64,000 bases of DNA, taken from the NCBI GenBank assembly GCA_030272585.1, contig BSYQ01000005.1:4309501-4373500 (forward strand). Reading direction: 5' to 3'. Numbering within the stretch: position 1 is the stretch's first letter; each line of letters opens with the position of its first letter. This DNA comes from Bryopsis sp. KO-2023 (Eukaryota; Chlorophyta; Ulvophyceae; Bryopsidales; Bryopsidaceae). The notes beneath the pieces were generated by a model that did no database searches, was not told the origin of the DNA, and saw only the letters and a list, made by a program, of their open reading frames with translations. A program made the translations under genes and the position numbers. Positions 23,101 through 33,303 of this stretch are shown here, one piece after another.

Positions 23101-25634
23101 GGGGGTTAAAAGGTAATCTCTGTGGCGGAAGGTATATGGAGTGTATTTCGCGTGGAAGTCAACAAGTTTGAAGTGGCGGAACTTGGGGACTAACCGAGCA
23201 TTGATGAGAGCGGACTATCTGCAGTGAAAAGAATCGACTCGTGTTTGGATCTAGACAGTATCGAAGAGATAGCGGGCTCGAAAAATGAGCACACATTGCG
23301 ATTCTATAGGGATGGAGTAAGCGGAAATACTCAGTTGCTGATTTACTACCTATAGACGCAACCGTGAAACTTTGGGAAGTTTACATACAAAGCGATGCCG
23401 TGAGAAGGATCCAAAGACGACGGAGGTGGCGGCTCATGCAATGGAAAACAAAAGAAGGAATGTGCGGACATTCAAAAATTACTCTTCTCCAACGAAGGAA
23501 CCTCGAGCGGACGTGGAACTGACCGAAGGGCGGATTATCACAGAAGCCGAGCAAAGAAAGAAACCGAAATAAATCCTGAACTATGACCCGTGCAGACGGA
23601 AGACACATACAGCTGAGTGACTGAATTCGTTCGGGCGGATTAATTGTACATCAGTTGGCGGAAACAGCAACTGAAGCGGATAATGCACTTGTCAGGAAAA
23701 AAGCAACTTCGACTACGGCGGAAGAAGCGAAGTTCTGAAGAGAACTTGAAGGGTATTCGACTGGCGGATTGTGACCAGCGGATTAAGCCTGTTGGGATAT
23801 GACTGGCGGGTTAATCTTGGCGGAATCACATTGCTAGCGAATACGAAGACAAGAAGCATTTGGGCGGACAAAATCCAGTACTTAAGGCGGATATCGTGCC
23901 TGCAGAAGCGGAAATTGTGCTGCAGAAGCGGAATTGTGCCTGTGGAAGCGGATATTGTGCCTGAAGAAGCGACACAATTCCAGTGAGCGGAATATGAAGG
24001 CGGAATTGATGATCTCAAAGAGCCAAAGCGGGAAAAAATCAGTCAAGGCGGAAAATATCAGCCACGGCGGAATTTGAGGATCACGGTCGCACGTACAATT
24101 AGGAACGAATGAAAGGGCGTCAAAGCGAACGTTGGAGCGACCTAGCGGACAACACTAAGCGGAAGTTCTGATCAACAACCGACTTGGAGGCGTGAGGGTA
24201 GCTATGCAACGATTGACTCAGTCACGAGCGGATTATGGATGTTCTGAAGCTGAGGATGTATTGGAGACTTATGGGGGTTTACCAAAGCATCAGAGGATTG
24301 GCCGAAGACAACAAAGAATCGCCAGGGTGGATTAAATTGGACCACCAGGGCGGATTAATTCAAACCGCCGAAGAAGGAGCGGACATTATTTGAAGACCCA
24401 AACTCGGAAAAACATTGGAGCGGACCACTGAAGACAATAGCACTGGAGCAGAAAGGACGAAGAGGTCAGGGAATGGCCGGACGCTCTGCTGCATATACTG
24501 GCTCTCGCTGCTACGTAGGGACTCTAGTAGCCAACCAGCGGATTGTGATTCGATGAGATCCTGGGGGAAATGTAGGCCTCAGACAAATCTCTATAGCAGT
24601 GGCCATACATGTTATGGATATGCTCGAGCGGCTATTGTTCTGAGGTGTTGCGGCGGAGAAACTCATGGGAGATTCGTAGGGACGTTGAAGAGAGAAGAAG
24701 CTGAGAGATCAGCCGGACTTCTCATCGGTGTACTGGCTCTCGCTGCTAAGTGGGGACTCTAGCAGTCAACCAGCTTAGTGAGATCCTGGGGGTATCCGCA
24801 TAGGATTTGGCCTCGGACAAATCTCTACACTGATGACCGCTTATATACTAGCGGATAAACGTAACGAATGGAGTGTTGTGCCTAAGTGATATCCGACCAA
24901 GCGTTTTACCGAGCGAAGAACGAAGATGTACCGTGGAAGGAAGGAAAAATATCAGTTGTAAATGAAGAAAACGGAAGTGGAAATCTGACCAAGGAATTGC
25001 AGCGGCATTGGAATTGACCAAAACTGCAATGGATGAAAAGCCGCAGCGGATATCAACAGCAGCGGACTACAGGAGAGTGTCTGACAAGAGCGAAGCTTAT
25101 GGTTTCCGACTAAGTGAAACTGCGAAGCGAGGTAGCGAGCGGAAGTTATAATCTAAGCTTGCGCGGACTTGGAGTCTTGAACGGATAAAGCATAGCGGGC
25201 ATTTCTTCATGTTCGTGTGCTGAATCACGAGCAAGAAGACATTGCAAGCAATGCTTATGCCATGTTTAACCTTCTCCTTGGCGGTACTCGTGGGCGGAAT
25301 CCACATCCGCACCATAGAACCACGAGTTAGGAGAGGCTTGAGCGGGCTATTACTAAATGCCCTGATGAAGCAAGCAGACGAAGAAGCGGGCATCCGTCCA
25401 AGCAAGAGACACAAGGTTTTTGGATTTCACAGAGTATGAGATCTGTTATGCCGTTTGAAAATCATCTTGTTTGCATGATTGTGAGGTTTGTTTTCTATTT
25501 TTCTATTTTTCTTCGTGTTTTGTTCAGTGGATGGCCCTGTTTCTCTTTTTAGCGGCCAATCAAACTACTTATTCTTTATTTCTTTCGGGTTTTTCTTTCG
25601 CGATTAACTTTCTTGAGTGCTGAGGACACCACTC
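17154..25634 (+). other. Element J interior: long non-coding GCGGA-dense region
   Basis: The pentamer GCGGA occurs about once per 44 bases on the plus strand (15 copies counted in 19081-19740), whereas its complement TCCGC is rare. It appears as AGCGGAA, GGCGGACT, AGCGGATT and similar. Frames up to 174 residues exist on both strands, but none shows a recognisable domain or a shared codon pattern. I see no gag or pol relic. Confidence 0.75.
24476..24832 (+). repeat. Pair of diverged direct repeats inside element J
   Basis: About 130 bases starting near 24476 and again near 24715 share CTGGCTCTCGCTGCTA, GGGACTCTAG, GAGATCCTGGGGG and ACAAATCTCTA in the same order and at similar spacing. Confidence 0.7.
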
Positions 25635-25654
25635 GGGGGGGGGGGGGGAGTAGT
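25635..25654 (+). other. Polypurine tract of element J
   Basis: A run of G ending GAGTAGT directly before the 3' LTR. The same arrangement precedes the 3' LTR of B at 56916. Confidence 0.8.
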
Positions 25655-25884
25655 TGATACGAGGTGACGAGGTTAGTGTCTAGATGTCCCATCGGTGAGT
25701 GGGTGTGTCACTGTAGAGTAAGGGGTTAGTGTGTTGTGGACGGTACTTAAAGGGTTGTATTTTTGACATTGTGTAACCTTTGGGGCTGGGTTTGCTATTG
25801 TGTTGTGTTCCCACGTTCTACCCTCCTCCACTTGGAGGAGGGCCCCTATCTACCCTTCCCCCTCTGGGGGAAGGGCCCCTATCA
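25655..25884 (+). repeat. 3' LTR of element J (230 bp)
   Basis: Looks identical to 16909-17138 and is followed by the target duplication GAACC at 25885-25889. Confidence 0.93.
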
Positions 25885-25889
25885 GAACC

Positions 25890-26326
25890 TTGCAGATACA
25901 GAGCCATGTGTAGCCATATCTGAAGGGGATCCTGCAGTTTCAGTGTTAAATTTTGCAGGTGGAGAGCCGTGTGTAGCCACATTTGCAGAATGTTTGGTGA
26001 AGGATATAGAGACAACGAAGGAGGGCTGTGGGCTGTGTGAAGCCACAACCGCTCTGGTCTCTGAGGCAGGAGGTGATGAGCCAAGTGAAGCCACACCCAG
26101 CTTGCGGGTGATGTCAGGCAGTGCAGGATTAGGTGGGGCCCCACCTGAACCTGAGCTGTACAGTATTTCTGAGAGTAAGGGTACTGATGTTGATCTGAGG
26201 GCAGACACATCAGGTTTTTCGGTAAGAAAGGAGCTTGAACAGGGGAAACTAAGTGCAGATTCCCTTAAGAATGTTTGTTCAAGTGTACCCCAGTTTTGGG
26301 AGTTTTGGGAGTTGAGAAGAGTCTAG
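25890..26326 (+). pseudogene. Relic of a gag-pol linker in element G
   Basis: A short open stretch in G, fossil. Around 26121-26230 it matches the start of N's pol-side frame: an AGxGGAxP motif, then DLRAD and FSVR in the same order, with GATCTGAGGGCAGAC shared at the base level. Upstream it repeats an EPCVA(T/I) motif several times, also seen in G near 16.66 kb. It ties G by descent to the N/P family. No protease or reverse transcriptase remains were recognised. Confidence 0.6.
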
Positions 26327-28615
26327 GGAGGGACTCTAAGTTGATGCAGACCACATGTTTTGTGGCAGATTGTTTGTTTTTGCAGAATTAGAAGTCAGAA
26401 AGTTGGATTTTATTCTCGAACTGCAAACAGTTAGTTGCAGTTTTGCAGAAAGTCTGACTAGTTTATTGCAAGTCAGTGTACCAACATGACGATACTCAGA
26501 TTTAGTTGGTATATTTAAAAAAAAAAAAAGAGAACATATTCAGATAGAATTGTGAAGGAGAGTTTGACAAACTCATAAGGCTTCAGAATCTTTTGTCAAA
26601 GAGGATCAGACATAGCATTTTTCAGTGGCAGAGTTCACTATTGTTGCAGCTGCAAGGGTAGTGACTGAAGTATGGAATGCTGATTCTGTTTCTGATTCAA
26701 TATATTGGATTCAGTTGACAGACTTTCAAGGAGACAAAGATTTTACGGAGATTATGGTTTGGATTTTCTGTGGAGATCAGAGGACTCCGTCAGATGAAGA
26801 AAAGAAAAATTTTCGCAGGATTTCAGACGACTTTCTTCTTTAGTTGATTTTCTGTGGTTAATGTGAAGTTGGGGCACTATTATTTGAACTTGATGCATGG
26901 ATAGCATGATGTCAAAGATCAGGAGCTGAAGGTTACGACATTTAATGGTCGGGTTCAGCTTTACATACAGAGAAACACAAGGGATTGTGAACATTTTGCA
27001 GGCAGATCTGGAAATGTGTTATGAGCAGTTGGCACATTGCAGGTGCAGAACCTGTTAGTTGCAGGGGCACTTTGCAGGGCTGCAAAATTTTCTGTGTTTT
27101 CTTTATTCTCTATTTCTTTTCTGGTAAGTGAAGCAGAAATAGCCTTGATCTTTGGTGGCATAGTTGGTGTATATTTGTGTGAACAAAATATATCAGAAAG
27201 GTTGAAAACTGAACATTTGATTACATCTGGGGCAGCAGATTATTCTGACTTTGGTAGAGCAAATTCAGGCCTTCAGTTTTTCAGGCTTGTTTTCTGAAGT
27301 GGTTTGTTCAGTTGTTTGGGGTTATTTTGGCTGCTCCGAACAGCTCAACTTTCTGTAGCTGGTACAGTGATATGGTTTTGCATGATTGCATGGTTGCTTG
27401 AGGAAAAGCTCCATTTCAGATGGGGAGGGGGCCTCGGTTCAACCGATGCGTTTTATGTTTGTTTTTCCAACATTGCATTTGTTTCAGTAGGTGTTGCAAA
27501 GATACACAGATCTTTGTCAAGGTTTCTAAGGAAAGAAAGAGGTTCTTAGTTGTACTCTTTCAGAGCTGATGGGAATTCATGGATAGTGTTTGCAATATCT
27601 TGGAGGTTAGTAAATATGTGTTTTCAGTTCTACTGTTCTTGCAGAGTGGATTAAGGAACTCAGTATAGTTCACTATATTGGGACGATGCAGAATTAAAAC
27701 ATTTGCAGTCTAGCAAGGGTGTTTGTGGTGGACTGGAATATTTTGGTACATGGCACATATTTTGCTGTGGATTTAGTTGGTTTGGAATTTACAGAAGTTT
27801 GCATGACCATTGATTGAATCTGTTAGATTGGTGCTTACTTGAGGTTATTGAATTTCAGAGAGTACATTGGTATGAATTCTTTCAGCACTCAGTTATTGGA
27901 TAAAAAGAAAAAGGAAATAGCTCTGAGTGAAGTCTTGTTGGTTGAAAGAAAGGGTTGATTTCATTAAGGCGAGATAGGCCAAGTGGAATTTCTGGGTTTT
28001 CATATTTTCTGATCTGTATACATTCATATATGGGAAAACCGGAGAAGACATAGAAGAACTCGGGAACAATGAATGCAATCAATCTGTAGGTACTCTGAAC
28101 ATTCATGACTCAGGAGAGAGAAAGCAGCAAGAAGCTTCAACTCTGAGGAGCTGCTGGAGTGATTGCTGGAGACATGTTGCAGATCACTATGCAGCAAGGA
28201 GCTTCAACTCTGAGGAGCTGCTGGAGTGATTGCTGACCTCTTGGTTTTCGAAAGGTTGGAATCTTATCCCTTTGTTTAAAAGGAAAAGGTTGATTGACGG
28301 AAGTTCTTTCTACCATAAAGAAATTTCCAAGACAGCTTGCATATTGAGAGAGTGGTATTTTGCTAAGTTGCAAATTTTGGCAGCACCAGTTTGCAGGGTT
28401 GCAGACTGTGGCAGTAGTTGCGGAGAGAATTTGCAGACTGTGGTGGTGGCAGTTTGCAGGTTTTCAATATGCAAATGTTGGGTTGGAAATTATCGGACAA
28501 CATGAAGTTTCAGAAGTTTTGGTAGTTGCAAAATATTTGGTGGCTTTCTTTCATCATTGGCAAATGATTTCTGAATAGCAACATTCAGGTCTTAAAGAAG
28601 GCAGAAAGGTGAATT
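26327..28615 (+). other. Element G internal non-coding region
   Basis: CAG/TGCAG-rich, AT-leaning sequence like 13.9-16.4 kb. Frames of up to 101 residues lack motifs. It includes the 67-bp tandem duplication listed separately. The duplicated target of K (GCTGAG, 28616-28621) closes the stretch. Confidence 0.6.
28125..28235 (+). repeat. 67-bp tandem duplication in element G
   Basis: AGCTTCAACTCTGAGGAGCT and following bases occur at 28133 and again at 28200, with a few variable bases between the units. Confidence 0.8.
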
Positions 28616-28621
28616 GCTGAG

Positions 28622-29208
28622 TGTAACCCATAATAGGGTCGTCGCCACCAATTTCGTCACACCCGCCACAGTGGTTTTACCACCACACTTGGAGGGTATA
28701 TGGATAAAACGGAGGAGAGCGTGAGCTCTTCGGTCAGAAGTAAAAACGGCAAGAAGAGTGAAGACACAAGATAGAACTCAAGCAAAAAACAAGCTTACAA
28801 TGAGAACGTTTGGTCTCTCCCTTTTAACCCCCAATCACTCCTTCCAAATAGGGTCCCGATAGCTTCCCGCTAAACTCCCCATAACTACACCCTAGCTACC
28901 CTGGATTCCGTTCTCATCTTTACTAATCTTGACTACACCTCCCATACTCTCTCTCCACCTTTGGTTCATTCACCCATCATTTCACCCCTTTGCATCAGCT
29001 TGGATGGATCAAAAATGAATAAAAGAAAACATAAAACCCGTACAACGTCCGTCTTGTTGTGGCAGGACTGACTCCTTTTATTGTGCTGTGGCAGGACTGC
29101 TCCTTCACCACAGTCATTTCTGCACTGCTGCCACAGTCCCAGTTCTGTGGCAGCACTCCTCCTGTGGAGGTGACGAAATGGGTGGCGGCGACGTGGTTTG
29201 GGGTTACA
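28622..29208 (-). repeat. 3' LTR of element K (587 bp)
   Basis: TGTAACCC...GGGTTACA. It contains two TGTGGCAGGACTG units about 30 bp apart. It matches 33304-33880; the outer end extends about ten bases beyond the point where the right copy meets the primer-binding site. Confidence 0.9.
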
Positions 29209-29468
29209 GCTGTAACCCATCTCTCCCTCCAGCCGAGACACTCTCAAGAGAAAGTCGAGGCGATAAATAAGAAAAACCGATTTATGAAACGATAGAAAAA
29301 CTGCAAACGCAACCGATCGATGAACTATTCCCCATAAAACAGCCAAAGAAAGGCGGAGGGAAGTACTACCAAATCAAAATAAGTTTCTTTGTCATTTATC
29401 AAACCATTTCCATGAGGGGCCACTTCCGGGAGAGAAACCAGCACCAGCGTAGCCCTCCTCTCCAACTC
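29209..29468 (-). other. Element K 3' untranslated stretch
   Basis: Non-coding on inspection of the minus strand. A purine-rich tract (GGCTGGAGGGAGAGATGG) lies near the LTR and probably serves as plus-strand primer. No integrase motif was seen. Confidence 0.7.
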
Positions 29469-31106
29469 TCACTTCCGCCGCAGGCGTGAAAGGGCATCGA
29501 TATGTCGATGCTTCGCGCCGGACTGATATGTTACGAAGAAATCGTACTCTTGCAGACGGAGACTCCATCGAAGTAACTTGCTGCCGAGATCCTTCGCCGT
29601 TAGTAACCACACGAGGGCTCGGTGGTCGGTTTTCACCTCGAAACGGACGCCGTGCAAATATGGACGGAACTTCTCAATAGCCCAGAGTACGGTGAAGCAT
29701 TCCCCTTCAACACTACTCCAATGTGTTTGTGGTCCAGACATCTTGATCGATGCATATGCAACGACTCTCTCTCCTTCGGGATATGGTTGAGAAAGAATGG
29801 CGGCTCCGGCGTGGGCAGACCAATCGGTCGTGAGAATGAACGGACGGCGGAAGTCGGGAAGGGTGAGGATCGGCCGTTGGATTAACAACTTCTGGAGGGT
29901 CCGGAAAGCTTGGTCTGCGGCATTGGTCCAAGTCCACCTGGCAGCTTTCTTCAATAACTCGTACAAGGGTCGTGCGAGTTCAGCGAAACGGGGGATGAAA
30001 CGCCGATAGAATCCCGTCAAACCAAGGAAATGGCGCACTTCTGCCACAGACTCTGGTGGTTGTAGTTTCTCCACTGCCGTGATGTGTCGTTGTAACGGCG
30101 CGACTTGACCCTTGAAGATTTCATGTCCCAAATACTCCACGTGTTGTGTCCCGAACATGGATTTAGTCGGCGAAACTCGCATGTTTGCTTCTTCCAAACG
30201 TCGAAGTACTTCCGTTAGCAACCGAAGGTGTTCTTGGAACGTCGAAGCATATATGATGATGTCATCAATATATACCAACACACCTTGCCACAGCAAATCT
30301 CCGAGGATAGAGTCCACCAACCGCTGGAATGTATTCCCGCTGTTGCACATCCCCATCGGCATCCGTGTCCATTCATAAAGTCCGGAGCGGACTCGAAACG
30401 CACTCTTGGCGGCGGCATCCGCGGAAAGGGGCACTTGCCAATATCCGGCCTTCAGATCCAAGGACGAAAACCAACGGGCGTGGCGGAGTTGGTCGATCGC
30501 CTCGTCGACACGGGGGATCGGGTATTCGTCTCTCCGCGTGATGGCATTCAAGCGGCGATAGTCGATGCAAAATCGCAAACGACCATCGGGTTTGGGGACG
30601 AGTACCACTGGTGCTGCCCAAGGACTCTTGCTGCGGCGGATGAGTCCAGTGTCCAAAAGATCCGCCACTTCTCTTTCCGCTACTTCATGTTCCTTTTGCG
30701 AAAAGTAACGACCCCGTTGATGAATAGGGGGATGATCTCCGGTATCCACTTCATGTGTTGTGGCAGTAGTCGCCGTTGTCTCTTTCAACGTCCAAGCAAA
30801 CCGTGAGAAGTATTGCCGCAATACCTTCCGCAAACCCCATATACGAGCCGAAGACAATTGATCGCCAAGAGGAATGGTACGAACCTTTTCTTCTGCCGTC
30901 CGTGTGTCTTCCAAGACTTGACGTGCACCAGTGCTCCAATGGAAGTCCTTCTCCAATTTTTGTGGAAGTTTCGCCAATGTATTTCTTTTAGTTTCCACCT
31001 CAGCCCCACATTGTCCTTTCCTTGGCGGCAGTAGGGCACCCGCTGTAGTGCCACCAAGGTTGTTGACGAGTGCTTCAAACGCACTGGCCAGTGGCGGGAA
31101 TGCCAC
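29469..31106 (-). CDS. Element K ORF2: reverse transcriptase and RNase H
   Basis: An open frame of 545 residues overlapping the end of ORF1 by about 30 bases, in the +1 frame relative to it; the first codon is not an ATG, so expression by frameshift is likely, as known for Ty3 relatives. It shows the pre-RT motif TGDHPPIHQRGRYFS, RT motifs SPWAAPVVLVPKPDG, FSSLDLKAGYWQVPL and YIDD (279-282), then RNase H from FILTTDWSAHAGAAIL to KTDHRALVWLL, and the final motif HIDALSR. The frame stops right after RNase H. This type of RT resembles Ty3 lineages outside the chromodomain group. Its product makes cDNA inside the particle. Confidence 0.93.
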   Translation of the reverse strand: MAFPPLASAFEALVNNLGGTTAGALLPPRKGQCGAEVETKRNTLAKLPQKLEKDFHWSTGARQVLEDTRTAEEKVRTIPLGDQLSSARIWGLRKVLRQYFSRFAWTLKETTATTATTHEVDTGDHPPIHQRGRYFSQKEHEVAEREVADLLDTGLIRRSKSPWAAPVVLVPKPDGRLRFCIDYRRLNAITRRDEYPIPRVDEAIDQLRHARWFSSLDLKAGYWQVPLSADAAAKSAFRVRSGLYEWTRMPMGMCNSGNTFQRLVDSILGDLLWQGVLVYIDDIIIYASTFQEHLRLLTEVLRRLEEANMRVSPTKSMFGTQHVEYLGHEIFKGQVAPLQRHITAVEKLQPPESVAEVRHFLGLTGFYRRFIPRFAELARPLYELLKKAARWTWTNAADQAFRTLQKLLIQRPILTLPDFRRPFILTTDWSAHAGAAILSQPYPEGERVVAYASIKMSGPQTHWSSVEGECFTVLWAIEKFRPYLHGVRFEVKTDHRALVWLLTAKDLGSKLLRWSLRLQEYDFFVTYQSGAKHRHIDALSRLRRK

Positions 31107-33288
31107 TGGCGGGACTCAATTTGCGCAAGGCACGGCCGTCATGTGTACGGAGGCGGTTGTCGAGATTGTTGCCCGCGATGATGGTAATCTCCGCATTCGT
31201 CGGATTGAACAAATGACATTGGGCCACTTGTCCCGACGGGAAACGTACCGGCACCGCCACTCTTGTGTGTGCCGGGATTCGTCCTGATTTGGCTGCCTCC
31301 GTGGTGCTCTTCCGCTGTGGTAGTCCTTCCGTAAACCGCACTCGTTTCTGCTGCTTTCCAGAGAGGAGCGGAACTTCTCCCCATTCATCTTGTGATGTTT
31401 TGTATCGCAAGACTGATAAGCCGAGATCAATGATCGCCTCAGCCTTCTGCAACCAATCCACCCCGAGAAGGATGGCGTATGGCACTGTGTCCGAAACATG
31501 AATGTCCACCATATGTGTCGCTCCTCCAACTTTCACGGGAAAATCGGGAATAACGCCACGAGCAGCGGCGAGTTTGCCGTTGGCCGTCCTGAAACACACT
31601 TTTGACGGCTGTATGAGATGCAAAATTCCTGCCCTTTCTGCGGCTTTGGTGGCGAGAAGTGTTACACCAGCACCGGTATCCACAATGCCCTTCTCAGCAG
31701 TTCCTCCAATCTTTATCCCTTGAATTTGCACAATCGCGGGGGTCGCTCTTGCCCCGCAATTCATCACGTCGATAGTGGAAATACTTGCATGCCACTGTTG
31801 TCCAATCCAATATCCGAAACCGACAACAAAGGTCAAAAGTGTCGAAATCCAAGTCACCCATGTCAATCGTGTGTTCTTCTTCTTTGGCTCCGGTGTCATA
31901 GTCGCCACAGTAGGGAAGAACTCGGGGGCAGAATCATCTTCCGGCATGGCCAAAACGGCAGGTTGCTCCATGATGTTCGTATTGATTTCATCCATCAGGT
32001 CTTGTACTCCGTTGTCAAATGTCGGCTCTGCCATGTGTGCCGGTGTCGTCATTCGCTTCAGAAATTCTTCTTTCAATTTGGGAGACCAACGGAATAAATC
32101 GTGAAGACGAATTTGTACCACTTGTCGCAACAGTCCTTCCGGACTGAAGACGATTGGTGATGTAGCGGCACTGGTACCACTTGAAGGAGTCCAAGGTCTT
32201 CGATTCATCGGCCGTCGGGATCGTTGATCGACCTGCATCCTATCACCCACGAGAACATCTGCTTCTGCCATTTGCACATCTTTTGTCACCTCTGCGAATT
32301 GCTTCTCCAATAACCGGAGACGTTCCTCCCATCCTGTAGATGCATTTGGTTTTTCGGGTGTCGGCATTGTTGCCGGTGGAGTGAACAGGGGTGTTGCACT
32401 TGTCGACGCCTGTGGCGGCGGTCCAAAAAGCGGGGTCATGGTGGCAATACTTGGCATTGCGAGTGCCGCCGGTGTGATCTGGCCCGCGTCTCGAAGGGCC
32501 CACATTTCCATCTCCGCCGCACGTTGCGCCACTGCCTCGAGGTTGGCGAAGGCCTGAACGCAAAGCCAGGGGCGAAAATCCTGGCGTATTCCTTGGATGA
32601 AGTACTGGACCTGTTCTGCGGCGTGAGGTGCCACTGTGAGTTGGCGGAACAAGCTCTGTAGCCGATCCCGGTAAGTCATCACTGGCTCTCCGGCCATTTG
32701 GCGGCAGTTGTGCAACTGGTGAAGTAGATCCACTTGAGATAATCCAAAACGCGTTTGAAATGCAGTTCTCCAAGCCGCCCATGTCGTACCATCAAAAGCA
32801 CCACCTCGGTCGGCCATCCATGATTGATGCCACGAAAGCGCATTCCCTCTCATCGCCTTCAACAACTCTTGTCCCATTTCTTCAGCGGACCAACTACACA
32901 AGCCTTTTGTGCTTTGTGCATGATCGAGCCAGTTGGCGGCTTTCGTCCCATATTCGCCATCAAATTTGTCCAAACATGGCTGCTTCCTTGTATTGGTCAC
33001 CACCATCCTTGTTCCCACTACAGTTGGAAGTACTGTGGCAGGAGTTCCTGCGGCAGAAGGTGTTGAGGTCGAAGGCGCTCCGGTAGCGCTTGGAGTGGTT
33101 CCAACCTGGGACTCAACGGAATGGAATGAAGCACACGAGCTTGAGTTTGAGCTTGAACTTGTTAGCACACCTAGCCGTCGTCGAGTTTGCCGAAGAAGTG
33201 ACTTGAAATGCTCGAAATGAGACTCGGGTAATCCCAATTGCTCACGAAGTCGGCGGGCTCCGGTCGGATCGTCGGGATCAATGTTGTC
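31075..33288 (-). CDS. Element K ORF1: gag with transmembrane-like segment and protease
   Basis: The frame is open from just inside the primer-binding site; the true first codon is unclear, and residue numbers here are counted from 33237. A Ser/Thr/Pro-rich N-terminus precedes a capsid-like region (about 85-245, LDKFDGEYGTKAANWLDHA and YIQ/FIQGIRQDF-type motifs). A linker with a short coiled coil follows. Residues 457-479 form a hydrophobic stretch (LTWVTWISTLLTFVVGFGYW) with the look of a transmembrane helix. The retropepsin motif GIVDTGAGVTLL (about 517-528) comes next, then the usual beta-rich post-protease region. A membrane segment between capsid and protease is unusual for Ty3 elements and could be a membrane-targeting device or chance hydrophobicity. 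Confidence 0.88.
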   Translation of the reverse strand, partial: DNIDPDDPTGARRLREQLGLPESHFEHFKSLLRQTRRRLGVLTSSSSNSSSCASFHSVESQVGTTPSATGAPSTSTPSAAGTPATVLPTVVGTRMVVTNTRKQPCLDKFDGEYGTKAANWLDHAQSTKGLCSWSAEEMGQELLKAMRGNALSWHQSWMADRGGAFDGTTWAAWRTAFQTRFGLSQVDLLHQLHNCRQMAGEPVMTYRDRLQSLFRQLTVAPHAAEQVQYFIQGIRQDFRPWLCVQAFANLEAVAQRAAEMEMWALRDAGQITPAALAMPSIATMTPLFGPPPQASTSATPLFTPPATMPTPEKPNASTGWEERLRLLEKQFAEVTKDVQMAEADVLVGDRMQVDQRSRRPMNRRPWTPSSGTSAATSPIVFSPEGLLRQVVQIRLHDLFRWSPKLKEEFLKRMTTPAHMAEPTFDNGVQDLMDEINTNIMEQPAVLAMPEDDSAPEFFPTVATMTPEPKKKNTRLTWVTWISTLLTFVVGFGYWIGQQWHASISTIDVMNCGARATPAIVQIQGIKIGGTAEKGIVDTGAGVTLLATKAAERAGILHLIQPSKVCFRTANGKLAAARGVIPDFPVKVGGATHMVDIHVSDTVPYAILLGVDWLQKAEAIIDLGLSVLRYKTSQDEWGEVPLLSGKQQKRVRFTEGLPQRKSTTEAAKSGRIPAHTRVAVPVRFPSGQVAQCHLFNPTNAEITIIAGNNLDNRLRTHDGRALRKLSPASGIPATGQCV

Positions 33289-33291
33289 CTA

Positions 33292-33303
33292 GCTCCGAAA
33301 CCA
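33292..33303 (-). other. Primer-binding site, element K
   Basis: TGGTTTCGGAGC on the minus strand, directly against the LTR. Confidence 0.85.

Larger units (their letters stand above)
16909..25884 (+). mobile_element. Element J: 9-kb non-autonomous LTR element, GCGGA-rich
   Basis: Two 230-bp LTRs (16909-17138 and 25655-25884) look identical and are flanked by the duplication GAACC. A primer-binding site follows the left LTR and a long G-run polypurine tract ends AGTAGT before the right one. The 8.5-kb interior has no credible ORF, so this is a large retrotransposon derivative (LARD type) that must move in trans. LTR start (TGATACG) and polypurine tract match element B, suggesting a B-like helper. 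It inserted into G recently. Confidence 0.93.
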
